From positions 14,220,501 to 14,284,500 of the forward strand of contig AP031356.1 of the NCBI GenBank assembly GCA_037833965.1: a stretch of 64,000 bases of DNA. Reading direction: 5' to 3'. This document shows, piece by piece, positions 35,136 through 47,465 of this stretch. Within the stretch, counting starts at the first letter, position 1; every line of letters starts with the position of its first letter. The notes below the pieces were generated by a model. The model ran no database searches. It saw only the letters and a program-made list of their open reading frames with translations, and was not told where the DNA came from. The position numbers and the translations under genes are program-made. Source of the DNA: Marchantia polymorpha subsp. ruderalis (Eukaryota > Streptophyta > Marchantiopsida > Marchantiales > Marchantiaceae).

Positions 35136-35985
35136 CATAGGTGTCTTTCGAATATATCATTCGGTGCTCACATATGTCACTCAGATGCTCTCAAATATAT
35201 CACTCGCAGGGTAGGGTTCGCAGATTTTCCGTCACACAGGTGTCTCTCGAGTGTATCAGTCAGTGCTTGCATAAGTCACTCAGATGCTTTCGAATATGTC
35301 ACTCGCGGGGTAGAGTTCGCAGATTTCTGTCACCTAGGTGTCTCTCAAATATCACTTAGGTTGGCACATCGCCTGTTCGTAGATTTATGTCACACAGGTG
35401 TTTCTTGAATATCACTTGGGCTCGCACATCGCCTGTTTGCCGATTTCTGTCACAAATGTGTCTTTCGAATATCACTTGGGCTCGCACATCGCCTTCTCGA
35501 ATACCTCACTCTCTCCTCAATAAGTCACTCTCTCGAATATATCACTCAGGCTCGCACGTCGTCTCGAATAAGTCGCCCTACTCTATCGAATATATCATTC
35601 AAGCTCGCACCTCGAATAAGTCACTCTACTCTCTCGAATATATCACTCAAGCTTGCACTTCAAATAAGTCACTCTACTCTCTCGAATATATCACTCAGGC
35701 TTGCACTTCAAATAAGTCACTCTACTCTCTCGAATATATCACTCAGGCTTGCACTTCAAATAAGTCACTCTACTTTCTCGAATATATCACTTAGACTCGC
35801 ACGTCGTCTCCTCGAATAAGTCACTCTCGGCTCGACTAAGTGACTCTCTTGCAGGTATCATGTGCTTTCGAGTAAGTCACTCGCGGACTAGAGAACTTTC
35901 ACTCGGAGAGTGCTCTCAAAAAGCAACTCGGGGCTCCCAAAAGTCACTCGCTCGCAAGTGTGTGCACAGTGTCGGACTCCCCCGC
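35136..35985. repeat. CTCGCA/TCACTC short-repeat locus, right half, with 48- and 60-bp tandem units
   Basis: The repeat vocabulary of 28330-29081 resumes. GGTGTCT-type phrases recur at 35140, 35239, 35337, 35397 and 35457, giving spacings of about 99, 98, 60 and 60 bp. From about 35535 to 35800 a 48-bp unit (GCTTGCACTTCAAATAAG, then TCACTCTACTCTCTCG, then AATATATCACTCAG) repeats, with near-identical copies at 35651, 35699 and 35747. Because 48 is a multiple of three, a repetitive open frame results; I do not regard it as a gene. Confidence 0.85.
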
Positions 35986-35988
35986 TCT

Positions 35989-36140
35989 TTATATACGCTA
36001 TACTTACTAGGGTTTGAGTCTACAGCCGCCACCACCGGCGGCGAATTTCTCGGATTCGGGTCGAGCCCTATACTCGACCCGAAACCGACCCGCTCCCAAT
36101 CCGAACTCGGATTTTCGGGTTCTACCCAATCCCGATCGAA
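35989..36140 (+). promoter_or_regulatory. TATA-like and telobox-like sequence followed by CGACCCG-rich patch
   Basis: TTTATATACG near 35989 is followed about 15 bp later by TAGGGTTT, and then by a GC-rich patch with repeated GGTCGAG, CGACCCG and CGGGTT phrases. This resembles the end of a transposon LTR or a promoter, but no gene or element body follows. The patch shares its vocabulary with 22640-22735. Confidence 0.3.
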
Positions 36141-36299
36141 GCCCTACTTTCTTCCGAGCATATCTTTGGTCAACTGAATCATATATCCATGTGACGGATG
36201 TGCAAGGCTTAACCTCCCAGCACATTCCATTCTTCTCTCTTCAATTTTTGCATTTTATCTGCTCTCACATCTTTGCATCACACGAATTTGGCTCCGCTT

Positions 36300-39200
36300 T
36301 TAATCCCAATTGAATGTGCCATGTTCCCTGAACTCTTTCTTTCCAAAGCTTTGAACACTCAATATCACATGTCCATGCCAAATTAGCTTCTCTCATGTTT
36401 TAAGGCTGAATTCTTCATAATGATCAGACTATCCTAACCATTGGCATTTTCCAAGCATGTGATATCTCAATTATTTGTCTTCACTTACTCATAAATTTAT
36501 CAGACGGGAAAACAACAAATTCATATCTTAAAGATTGATGTATTTTTAAACCTTATCAAGTATACCTCCATAAATACAACACATAATCGTAATGCGATTC
36601 CAAAATCCAGATTTGATCTTTGATTCATCCGCATCACAGATTTTTAATTCTTATAAAAACTAAATAATAGATTCTATAAAAATTCAGAAAGTATATGCAT
36701 AGATCAAATTTTGTCTGGGAATAAATAGATATATATATACACATGACAACATAAGAAATAAATTTGAAGAAGTATTCATGGTTTGCGCACAATATCTCAA
36801 TAATTAAATTTCAAATATATTTAGATATATATTTTGTTAGAACATTTTTTGACATCCTGTTTAAATGAACATAAAAAATGATAGAAATATCGTTTGGAGA
36901 ATGATTCTCAGACTAATATGCGCTCTATAATATTTTAAGGATTTATACATTAAGAAATACATAGATCATTCATCATCACAGTCATACGTTTATTTTATTC
37001 ATTATTCAACCTCTTACAGCTTAGATATGGAAAATATTATTACTAAACAACGAGATTTTTAGCAAAAACAACTTTTGTAACTATTGTAAATAGTTACGCA
37101 ATTTTTAAACAAATATATTTGAAATTATCAGATTTTCATATATCTATTTTCTTTTGGTTGATTTAATAAAGAAGCCAATATTTTAAAATCTTGAAATAGA
37201 TTTTCATTATCATTGTTGTACATGTCAATAGAGATCAGATTAAGTGATAAAATCATTGAAGTTCTAAAAATTATGCTAATTATATCCTTATTAAGACAAA
37301 CACATGAGCACTTGATTTAGTAAAGTTTGCATTGGAATCTCAGGTTGAAAGTTAAGAGATAATAAGTCTGAAAGAATCAATTTTCAAGCTAATATAAATT
37401 TTACATATATTATTACATTATTCAAATTTTGATAAATTAAATTAGCAAATTTTCATATAAGAAACTCATTTGTGACATGATGTTATCCAATTTGCATCAA
37501 CAATTTTATTCATATGATTGTGATTAATGATGATTCATGATTTCAAAATCAAATGATAATATAAGTGTGAAACAACAAATGTATATTACATAATTCAAAT
37601 AAAATTTATTGATATTGAAAAGTATAATTTCCAAACAGAAAAATATCTCTGTATTATAATTATTGTAGAACAACAATAAGATATCATGTTTTCATATAAT
37701 TAATCAAATGTGGAAGAAAAAGAATGCAAGTATGATCATATATATTTCATGATCATTCTTTGCAAAAGCATGCAAAATTTTTTTTCAAAAGAAACATGAA
37801 AATATTCTTTACAAATTTTTATTCTTTTTAAATTCACATTAGTAATCAATGAAAAATTTGATTTTCATAAATCATGTTATGTAAGAAAGATAAATAAAAT
37901 AAATAAATTATTATATCAATTTTTTGAATCCTAATCTATATAAATTGTTGACACAATCAAACTTGAAAGATTGCAATGACTAAGAAACCAATATAATTTT
38001 TTTATATCGTTTACCATTTTAATTATTTTAAATGAAAATTTGAAATCAATCAATTATTTGAAATTTTAAAACACATTCAGAATTGAAGTATTGCAGTCTC
38101 AAACATACAATTATCACGATAAAAGTAATATCTAAATTTCAAATTTGATATAATTTTTTAAAAATAAAATAAATTTTCAGATTTTAAAATGATGTTGTGT
38201 GAATTGAAATTTTAAATTAAATTTTCTGAAATTCAAACCAGCGAAGTTCGCTGAAATTCAAATCAGCGAATTTTAGAATCCATATTTAAAATATTTAATT
38301 TGAATTTTTTAAATTTTTTTTGTCTAGAATATTATTATAATACCAATGGCTTTCGATATGATCGTACTTTTGTATCGTAAAGTATTATCGAGAGAATTTA
38401 AAATAGTTATGTATAATTTACATGTCATTTAACTTCTATGAAGACTCATCCATAAAAAAATAAATATTGATTGTAAGTTTAATTTGTTTGGTCATTATCT
38501 GAATATTCATATATAAATGATCTAAAAACATGTACAAATAAAAAATATTATTGTGATATTTATAAAAATGTAATTTTTGTGTTATCTAAGTTTTTACTTA
38601 TTAAAATAGCTTTTATTATTTGGTTAAATAACAGAATACCATAACTTATTAATTTGATGAATCTTTTGGTTTGATCAAATTTTGCATTTTGAAGCTTGAT
38701 GTTTGCAATTCAGAATATGATAATGATTTTTTATTATTATTATGATAGTTTTGTCATAGTCTGTACATAATATTTTTTTATAATGATGTCTATAATTTTT
38801 CAAATAACATGATTGGAAAAGTGAAAAAGTCTAAGTTGTAACAATAGATTCAACTAAATCAAGGTAATGATGGAGATGGATCTAAAATACTGTTGTAAGT
38901 ATCTATTCCTATAATTTCATTTCATTTCATTTCTAAAATGAATAAATAAATTAAATATTTGAAATGAAAAAATAAAGTTGTATCATAAATTCTGTTTTCA
39001 TGGAAAAATATTATGTTCACGTTTTTTTTATGACCTCACAACAATCTTATATTTGCAGATATTTCATTTGAATTTTTACCTTTTTTATAAATTTAATATA
39101 AATGTTGAAGTAATAATTAGAAGTATGAGATAATAATTTTTTTATAATAAAATTAAAAAATATTTTTCCTATAAAAATATTTCTTTTCATTACATTGACT

Positions 39201-40040
39201 TTAAGCATTCTTTGTTATCTATAATATTTTAATATTTTTTTGATATTTTGATTAGATTTTGAGGTGTTTGATAAAGCAAGGATCAATCTTTTGCATATCA
39301 AAATCATAGATACGATTTAAACATGTGGATTATATTATTAAAAAGTTGAATAATGATGAATAATAACAAAAAAATCAAATTTTCTGTCTCAATTTTATAT
39401 GCAGATCGCTTAAATGTTAGAATTTGTATGTGTTGACATACACATTGTATCTTGTAGTTGACTTATTTTTGCAGTTTTGGATGTATAAATTCTCTTATCA
39501 TGAGTTAAATTTTTTTTATTTTAATGAACTAAACATACAATGATGAAAACATGACATGTTTATTTATCTTATAATGACAACAATGTTACCATTTGTTTAT
39601 ATTGTGGGAAAAAAAACAGAAAATAGCAAGTATGTGATCTGCAAGAATTTATACAAAAAGTCAACAAGCCATATCAATTAAAGGAATAAAAGTAAACAAA
39701 AGTCATGAATATGTAACAAGAACTATAAAAGACAACAGGAGAGTCTCAAACTTTTTAAACTATAGATTTGAAATTATGTTTAATATTGAAATCTGCAGAG
39801 CTATACAAAGCATTTTTCATATGTTCGTGAGAGAGTGAAGAGAGATTCAGGTGCTAAAGACTACATATGTAACACTTTCTCAAGGTCGTATAATTTATTC
39901 AGCACATGTGTAAGATTGGAGGTAAGTGTAACAACTTCAATCAGCATCCTAAAAGCAAACATTTCCAAGTATAGAGTTGTGCAAACTGTTGATCTCTTCG
40001 TTGAAAAATACAAAGACTTGAATTAAGGGCATGTGATATT
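36300..40040. other. AT-rich intergenic desert
   Basis: Very AT-rich with no recognisable gene or transposon protein. A small 25-bp tandem pair occurs at 38226-38270, where CTGAAATTCAAA(C/T)CAGCGAA appears twice. Confidence 0.55.
38226..38270. repeat. Short 25-bp tandem pair
   Basis: CTGAAATTCAAACCAGCGAA (38226-38245) recurs at 38251-38270 with one change (C to T). The junction also forms a small AGCGAA/TTCGCT inverted repeat. Confidence 0.7.
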
Positions 40041-40044
40041 ACAA

Positions 40045-40215
40045 CACAATAGATGGCATGAATATCCAACTCTATAGATTATTGTGAAGCATATTCAAAA
40101 ATATTGTGTCATTAACAAAAAAGCAATAAATGATGAATCTTATATGAGATTAATTATATTAATGACTAGACTTTGTAGATTATTACAAGTTTTCTATTAT
40201 AAAAAATTTTGTTGT
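40045..40215. repeat. Left fragment of the ~236-bp tandem array
   Basis: ATTATTGTGAAGCATATTCA, GTGTCATTAAC, ATGAGATTAATTA and ATGACTAGACTTTGTA appear in the same order as in the array at 49299-50540. The copy breaks off mid-unit at the old Ty3 insertion and resumes at 49299. Confidence 0.8.
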
Positions 40216-40626
40216 TGTCATGGATGAGCTAAGACTGGAAAGCTTGACTGCAACCAAACTGGACTAGAGATGAACATAGAATCAAATACGAGACACAAGA
40301 AGTCAAGCTCAGTAGAGCACAATTAGATTGAAGTACATGACTTTATTATCCGCTCACGACATAGAAAGAAGTACAGAAGTTAATTAATTCATCAACTGGT
40401 GTTGATCTGCTGGAGTTGTAACAAGATCCCTTCTCTTTATACTTAAGTTGTTCTAGTGATCTCGTCTAGATGACTTGAACTTATAATGTCGAGGTGTTAG
40501 AGGACAGGGTTGCGCCATTGAGAAACTAGGATGTGGCTGCATTGCCAAGATGTCCGCACCGTTGAGTTGCCGAGACTTGGTTTGCCAAAGCCTTGTACTT
40601 AATTTTCCATGCATGCGGCCGTGACA
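40216..40626 (-). repeat. 3' LTR of the old Ty3 element
   Basis: About 411 bp, reading TGTCATGG... to ...GTGACA on the plus strand. It aligns along its length with 48887-49298 (shared phrases: AACCAAACT, AGAGCACAA, AAGTACATGACTTTATTA, CATCAACTG, GCCAAAGCCTT, CATGCATG). Confidence 0.85.
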
Positions 40627-40868
40627 TTATACTCTCCTCAAGCAACATCTCCCAAATGAAGTCGGTTTGTTTCGATAACAACAATTAAATTGGTCTACCA
40701 AGTCTTGGAAGTGGGTTGAATTCTCGACAGGCTTCCTAATAGCTTCTAACAATGACAAGCCTCGTCAAAAAACAAGAATTTAAGCTTGCAGCATAGTTTC
40801 TCTAAATCCAAGACTTCTTGAACTTCAAACTCGTCTTGATCTTCAACTTCGATTGAAGCTGGAGGTTC

Positions 40869-41880
40869 CTATTGACATTTTGAGATTTGTGCTTCGTAGT
40901 AAGGTTCAAGCAGAGAGACTTCAAAGACATCGTGGATCTGGAACTTAGGTAGGAGCTCTAGCCAACAAGCCATATGATCGACAAGTTGAAAGGTCATAGA
41001 CGCTTGTAATCCAACTTCGCACATGGATGGATGATGGCAACATTCTTTCTTGGAAGCCATACCTTATGTTCATTTTTTAAGTCCGGATGAGCCTTGCGTC
41101 GGATGTGCTTGCTTTTTTTGCCATTCTTGAGTTACCTTGAGCTCCGACACAAGCTCTTGTTGAACGCGTTTCAAAAGTTTGGCCCTCTTCTCAATTGAGA
41201 CTTTACTGAACATCTTGGAATTTCAAAATTGAACCGTGGATGGTAATCATAGTCGGCAAAGAATGAGCGGACATGGATTAAGACGTGCACTGTGTTGTTA
41301 TAAGCAAATTCCGCTAGAGATAGCAATGCCTCCGAGTCCTCTTGCGGGTAGTTCACGATGCAACAAAGATATTGTTCTGGTGTCTTGGTTTGTCCGTTAG
41401 GTTTGATCATTGGACTGCGGATGAAACAGTGAGAAAATTCTAATGTCGATTTGAAAAAACTTGAACAAGCATTGCGAGAACTTAGATGTGAATTGAGTAC
41501 ATATGTCAAATACTATTTCATCAGGAAGTCGGTGTAGTCAAACAATCCAATATACCACTAGTTGGGTTGTTTCTTCAGCCGTGATTGACTTGAAGCACGT
41601 AATAAAGTAAGCCATCTTGGTGAGATGAAACACCGTCATCAAGATGGAATCTTTGTCATTGATAGTTGGTAAGTCAATGATGAAGTCCATGGAATTAGGT
41701 CTCTGAGGACGGTTTGGGATAAGCAAAGGCTGGAGGAGACCAAAGGAGTGATGCATGGAGTCCTTAGATCAAGCACAAGTGTCGCAAGACTTCCCGTACC
41801 AACTTGTTCATCTTAGTCCATCAATATTTCTTTGTCACGAGCTCCTGAGAAAGGTCTTTTGAGTGGTTTTCATCTTATGG
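40869..41880 (-). pseudogene. Integrase and C-terminal pol remnant of the old Ty3 element
   Basis: Minus-strand fragments read, in order: a zinc-binding region with stops (41880-41757); integrase start with FGLLQPLLIPNRP, SMDFIIDLPT and TAEETTQL (41756-41538); integrase end with EFAYNNTVH and the FFADYDYHPRFNF pattern (41509-41171); and the post-integrase segment ending HDVFEVSLLEPYYEA (41060-40869). The catalytic glutamate region is altered (NGQTKTPEQYL in place of a GQTER-type motif). Frames change between pieces, so no protein can be made. Confidence 0.8.
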
Positions 41881-41884
41881 AAAA

Positions 41885-43210
41885 ATAAGTAACAAGGGTG
41901 TTGGAAGGTTATGTCATCCAAAGTGCCTTTATGCTTAGATATTATAGTCTCTTTAGACTCCAATACGAAAGAAGTCAATGTGAAGTTTGAAGAGATAGTA
42001 GGTAGTCAATCATCAAAAATCACACGTGAAACTTGCTTTTATTGTGGAGAGGAGGGACATAAGGTTGTCAATAGTTTCATACGGAACAAGGATAAAAGAT
42101 TGAGGAGCAAAAGGAACTTGTGAGAGTTGAAATTTAACTTGGTATCAACATCTACCACATGAAATTCAAAGCGCGACCCTGACCATCATCTTCATTTTCG
42201 TAAAACACATCATCGCTTCACACACACCATAGCTTTTTCTTTTACAAGAAAGAGTTATTGCTATATTGGATGAGCCAATTACTTTTATGTTTTCTTTGAT
42301 GAATTACTCAAAGTATGAATTAGTGTTATTTGTGTTGTATTAGTAAATCTCATATAAATTTCCAATGCAAAATAAAATGAAAATAGTTGGAAATGGGAAA
42401 AAATTTTGGAAGGAAAAATAAAGATGTTCAAGCTTTTGTTAGGACTTTAAAGAAGGTTTGTATAAGAAACAATGAGAGGAAGAAGAACAAGTGGGCTATG
42501 CTTTTGCCAGATTTTTTGAAGTGTTCAGTTCTCAAGTGATACTAGGAGTACAAGATGGAATACTTGGAGGAGTACACCTATGAGATGTTGACAGAAAACC
42601 TATTGATAACTTTCTTTCAAGTGAAAGTTACAAAAAGTTGATGTGTGAGATCATCTTCTTAAAACAAGGGGATAACGAGAAGGTGAGATCTTATTTAGAG
42701 GAAAACTGGGAAATTGGAGTCAAGATTCCACATGGTGTTGAGGAAAGGTGTAGACAAATTGAATTATACAATGGTGAGAATAAAGGCGATGCTCACGAAG
42801 AATTTTGTTGGAGGTTTGAAACCATAAATTCAAAGTAAGGTGATATATGAGAAGCACTCTTCTAAGGCTTAAGCCATTTGAATTGCTATTAGAATGGAAG
42901 AAAGTTTAGAAGATGATGATTCTAGTTTGCTTGCTAGAGAATTAGCTAAAATGTTTATCTTTGTAAATGTGAGTTAGATAAATATTACAATTTGTTACTA
43001 TGTTCTCAAGTAATACATATATAGATGTGAGAAAGAACCTCGCAAGTAAGTTTGGAGAATTCATTGTGTAGAGGCTTGTTTCATCAATGAAAGAATGAGG
43101 TTTTCAATATCTTGAAGTGTCGATGTGTGTGATGAATGGAGAGATTGTGTGAGATTATACTTGTGATATGGGTATGAAGGATAATCCTAGTTTTTTAGAA
43201 CCATGATGAG
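41885..43210 (+). other. Unidentified insertion with a Gag-like zinc-knuckle frame
   Basis: The minus-strand Ty3 reading stops at about 41880 and resumes near 43300; between them the plus strand carries foreign sequence. A frame at 41911-42123 has CFYCGEEGHKVVNS, a CX2CX4HX4C knuckle whose last Cys is Ser. A second frame at 42638-42838 is charged and matches no family I recognise. The right end (about 42960-43210) is an inverted relative of 43790-44010. It may be part of another retroelement inserted in the RNase H region. Confidence 0.45.
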
Positions 43211-43317
43211 CTACCACAAAGCCATCTGAGGTAAACTTGAGTGAGAGTATGTCCGGAGATTACAACGTAGAGGAAAAAACGGTTTTGAGAATATAAAAAA
43301 CAATTTCAACATGTGAC

Positions 43318-43800
43318 TCATAAAGTAATGGCTTGTCCTTGCGAGTCAAGACTGTGAGAGGTGTTGTTATCTTGGAGAAGTACTTGACAAATCAATGGTT
43401 GAAGTTGGCAAAACTTAAGAAACATTAAACATCTTTGACCGAGGATGGCGTCAACCAAATTTTGAATTGCATCAATCTTCAATTCATCATGAAGATGCTC
43501 GTAGAACAAATTATGTAGCCAAAGAATTTCACAATAGTTTGTGAAACTCACACTTCTCTAGGGGCGTATAGATCATGTTTGTGTAGTTTGATAAGCATCA
43601 AAGATGCATGCTTGTTGTGCTCTTCTTGATTTTCGGAGAATATCAAAATTTCATCCAGATATATCACAACAAAACTCTTCAAGTGTTTGCGGGAAATGTA
43701 GTTCTTGAGGTGTTGGAGATTGTAGATGCATTGCTGAATCTTGCAACATGTGGATAGTCTTCACTCAAGTTTATCTTATATGGCTTTGTAGTAACTCATC
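43318..43800 (-). pseudogene. Reverse transcriptase remnant (second half) of the old Ty3 element
   Basis: Near 43690-43570 the minus strand reads FVVIYLDEILIFSENQEEHNKH, the catalytic region of Ty3 reverse transcriptases with the second aspartate of LDD changed to E. After a frameshift, 43551-43318 retains the segment leading to the connection domain (DELKIDAIQNLV). Inactive. Confidence 0.75.
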
Positions 43801-43959
43801 ATCATTCTAGAAAGTTAGGATTTCTCCTCATACTTATATCACAAAGACTCTCTCACACATTTTTTCAATTCATCACTCAAAATTCACACACTTATCGACA
43901 CTTCAAGACGTCACTCTTTCATATATGAAAGAAGTCTCTACACATAAACTCTTCAAACT

Positions 43960-44690
43960 TGCTTAAGATATTATAACCTACATTTCGATATATACTATTT
44001 GAGAAATTACCATAGAAACAAATGATATTTTTTAATAACTTACTTTTTTTGAATATAAACCATAGTAAGTTTGACTAGTTCCAAATTTGTGGCAACATGC
44101 CATTGGCCTTCTAAACCTTTTAGATGATCATTAATGCCTAGATTGACGTGATGACATACCATTCGTGCCTTTTTAACCTTTAGAACATTCACTTGCCACT
44201 AAGTCAACATTAGACTTAGTCTAATCCATGAAGTTCTTATTACTTAGTCAAGTCAATTTAAAATAATTATGTAGTCAAAGTATTTTCTTTTGGAATCTAG
44301 AATTTTGTAGAAGACAAAATAGAATTGCTCACTAAATTCATCTAGAACTCTCTTTGATTATTCCGCCAAGCAAAGACATTTGGTAAACATAGTCATAACA
44401 TGATAAACTTAGTTATAACTAGTTAGACTTAGTCATACATAAGCTAACCATGATTAACTCCATGGTTATTTCTAGTAATATTTCACACATATAACAACCA
44501 ATTTTACCTTTCAAAAGGCATGACCGTGTCTTCAAAATGCATGTAGCGTGTTCAAAAAAATGTCTTTCACTCATCTCTAAGAGGACTCCAAAAAAGGTTG
44601 TAAGCTACTCTAATGTGGATCTTTATAAAAACTTTACCAGAGCGAACACTGTCCAAGAGACTAGAAATCAAAGGCAGTGGATATTGATTT
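43960..44690. other. Foreign insertion inside the old reverse transcriptase
   Basis: About 730 bp that interrupt the Ty3 reading between two reverse transcriptase halves. It is AT-rich, contains repeated CTTAGT(T/C)ATA-like phrases and no protein frame. It could be a solo LTR or a non-autonomous element; its ends are not clear. Confidence 0.4.
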
Positions 44691-44835
44691 TTTTTTTGGT
44701 GATTCAATTGAGTCCACTATAGTCCATAAAGAGGCGGAGAGAGTCTTCTTCTTTCTTTACAAACAGGATTAGGTCTCATCTTGGAGACTTGGAGTGTTGA
44801 ATAAATACTTTTAGAAGATTTTGGGCTAAGTAGTA
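44690..44835 (-). pseudogene. Reverse transcriptase remnant (first half) of the old Ty3 element
   Basis: The minus strand reads a degraded LFVKKEEDSLRLFMDYSGLN-like segment, the start of the Ty3 reverse transcriptase core, with stops. It is separated by about 900 bp of foreign sequence from the catalytic LDE part at 43690-43570. Confidence 0.7.
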
Positions 44836-45082
44836 CCGCAAAGCTTGAAGTTTGGGCTATGAAAGTTCATAGATTGATCCAGAAGAAGATGTCGTACCTT
44901 CCTCTAAATCAATTGGGTAGTCGTACAGACGGTGCTCGGTGAGTTCATCGGCTTTTTCTTCTCAAATATGTCGGCAAAGTTCTTGTACTTCTTCAAAAGC
45001 TTGACAAATTTTGAACTTGGTCGAGGTTTTTCATCACTAGTAGGATGGATGTGAATGACAAAGGCTTAAAGAGTTTTGGCAA

Positions 45083-45577
45083 TCAATAGGAAGGTGTTAT
45101 CTTGAAAAAAAATATTTGGACACAATTGGATTTCTTGGCAGTATTGTCGATATGATTAGGACTGGTTTTGATCATTTTTGGATTTTTGACCACATGATTC
45201 CGGAACTCAACAAAACAAGACTTAGCATGACAAGAAGTGGTGTTGGCAACCAAAAAGTGCTTGATCATCTGGTTTTGGACAAAACTTGATACGATGTTTT
45301 GGAATCGGCATGATCGATTGGTGCACCATTGTGCTATGAGAATGAGATCTCTTAAGCGCCAATAGATGATTGGATTGTGTGACTCCAACCAAGATATACT
45401 AAGGATGACAAAGTGATGAGATCTAGATATGATGTTGAAGGCAATGAGCTCTGAGTGAATACCAATACAAAGTTCCAGTGTATGAAGCGATGCTCCTTTC
45501 ATTGATAACTTCCACCGCAGTCGAAACAACCTTTTTGACAGTGGATATGTTGTGATCAATGACAAAAGTTTGATCAA
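45083..45577 (-). pseudogene. Protease region of the old Ty3 element
   Basis: A 164-codon minus-strand frame aligns by pattern with the protease-to-reverse-transcriptase linker of plant Ty3 elements: SELIAFNIISRSHHFVILSI, then SWLESHNPIIYWR (usually GIPWLEKHNP-like). The aspartic active-site motif itself is not readable. Confidence 0.7.
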
Positions 45578-45925
45578 TTAATGAGGAGGTGATCTTAGAG
45601 CAGAACTCCTTAAAGATAGTAATGCATCACTTTTAGCTTAAAAGTGGTGTCAACCTCAATTTAAAAAGTGAATTTGATCCTTAAAAGTGATAAAGCGACT
45701 TTATTGAGCTATTGGATGGTCAATTTTGAGCCAAAGTTGCCCACTACTTGCTCTGGAAGATGCCCTTCAACGACAAGTCTTACAAACTAATGTGGAACTC
45801 GTCCTTCTCATAGTTAAAGATTTCCCATAAAGGTAAAGTGATAAGACTTAAAAATGGTAAAAATGTTCAAATATCACTTTTAGGGAGTCCTGCCTCATAG
45901 TCTACTAACACAGATTCTTGAAGTA

Positions 45926-45950
45926 CAGTAGCCTCTTGCTTAAGTACGCA
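45926..45950 (+). repeat. Left terminal inverted repeat of the pogo element
   Basis: Begins CAGTAGCCTC and ends TTAAGTACGCA. It pairs with 47696-47720 with three mismatches, and is preceded by the TA target site. Confidence 0.9.
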
Positions 45951-46039
45951 ACTTGAACTTGGACGCTTTGTGCGTACTTAGCCGGTAGGTGCGTACTTAA
46001 GACTGTGCACTCCCAAAAATCAGCTTGCATTTGTCTCTC

Positions 46040-47465
46040 ATGTCGAAGAACTCGGATGGAAAGTGTCTCAATGAGTCGCAACGCTGCGAGATTATCTCGA
46101 AGCTGAGCAAGACGTCTTCTCTCAGTAAGAGAGCCTTAGCAAGAGAATATGGTGTTAGTGAAGGCGCCATCAGAAAGGTTTGGAAGAAACGTGAGACGAT
46201 CCTAGCCCGATTTGCTCTTTTAACGGAAGAAGCTAAAGAGAAGACGTTCCGAGCTTCAGTTGGACGATTCACGGAGCTTGAAGATATGCTCTATTGCTGG
46301 ATTGATAGCATGCGTCGATCCAGTCTCACTGTACCTCCATCCCTTGCCATGGTTAAAGCGGAAAGCATTGCATCAAATCTGTTAATTCGAGAATTTGACT
46401 TTAAGGCTTCTTGGCAATGGTTAAGCCGTTTCAGAGTGAGGCGTGGTTTGCAAAAAATGCTTCTTCATGGAGAAGGCGCGGAAGTCAACAAGACTGACCC
46501 GGAGTTGTTAGCGGCTTTGGAAGAACTGTACGAGATTATAGCTCAATACGACCTTGAAAATATCTACAACATGGACGAAACATGTCTTTTTTTTTTATTG
46601 CTTCCAAGATATAGTCTTCTTATGCCGGACGAGGATATCTCTACGACAATGGGCAAAAAGAAATCGAAAGATCGAGTTTCGCTTATCGTTTGTGCCAACG
46701 CAACCGGATCACACAAAGTTTCATGCTCATTAATCGGAAAACCGAAAGAATCAGCTTGCATTAAGGATTGGCAGTGGCTAATACCTTACTTTAATCAGGC
46801 TAAAGCTTGGATGGACGTAGAAACCTGTTGGAAGTGGTTCAATGAAATGTTTTTCCCAGAAGTGAAGAAGCGAACAGGACGGAGAGTTCTTTTGCTGATG
46901 GATAATGCTCCGGGCTATTTCCAAAGCTTCAAACGTGACAACATTCGCGTTGTGTTCTTTCCCCTAAATTGTTCAAGTTGGAAGCAACCTTGCGATTTGG
47001 GAATTATCGCAGCTCTGAAGAAACGTTATAAGTATCTATATCTCAAGGATGTTTTCAACTTTTACCAACTTGACGACGACGTGAAAGCTCGTAAATGAAA
47101 TCAGGGTCGAAGACTTCGGTGAGGATCTACTTGGGTACTTTATGAGAATCCAGCGCAACTCTTAGATGCTGCAAATTACGTAAAAGAAGCCTAGGATTCT
47201 GTTTCTCAAGCTTCAATCAAAAATGCTTTTGAAAAGGCTGAACTCGATAACTTTGTTCATGCTTACGATGAGAACAACGAAGCATTTGCGGCAGCGGTTT
47301 TGGAGGATGTGGAAGAGCTTCTAGAAACAATAAAAGTTGTTGAACTTGTGGAAAATAATGACGATGATGAAGTTAATCCGCTTGAACAGAATGCTGAAAC
47401 ACAAAGCGGCTTCCAGTTCCAAGGGTTCGAATTACTTTATAAGCAGGTTCTTGACATCGAGGATT
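46040..47465 (+). pseudogene. Tigger/CENP-B-like transposase, C-terminus broken
   Basis: From ATG 46040 a frame of 352 codons runs to TGA 47096-47098. Residues 5-55 form a CENP-B_N/psq-type helix-turn-helix (ESQRCEIISKL, LAREYGVSEGAIRKVWKKR). A second DNA-binding domain with WLSRFRVRRGL follows near 130-150. The DDE_1 catalytic core shows D179 in NMDETCLF, D288 in LLMDNAPGY and D319 in QPCDLGII; D288 and D319 are 31 residues apart, as expected for pogo. TMGKKKSKDRVSL matches the family. The same frame continues beyond the TGA with recognisable Tigger C-terminal sequence (NPAQLLDAANYVKEA), then a TAG at 47192 in place of tryptophan and DSVSQASIKNAFEKA. The core looks recent and intact; the tail is decayed. 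A host-domesticated role is unlikely given the stops. Confidence 0.9.

Noticed and set aside
35387..35794. Repetitive 135-codon frame encoding a 16-residue peptide repeat
   Set aside because: It is a by-product of the 48-bp tandem repeat, whose length is divisible by three. Sequence outside the repeat does not support a gene.
46564..46761. Minus-strand frame within the pogo transposase
   Set aside because: It is antisense to the clearly coding DDE core.
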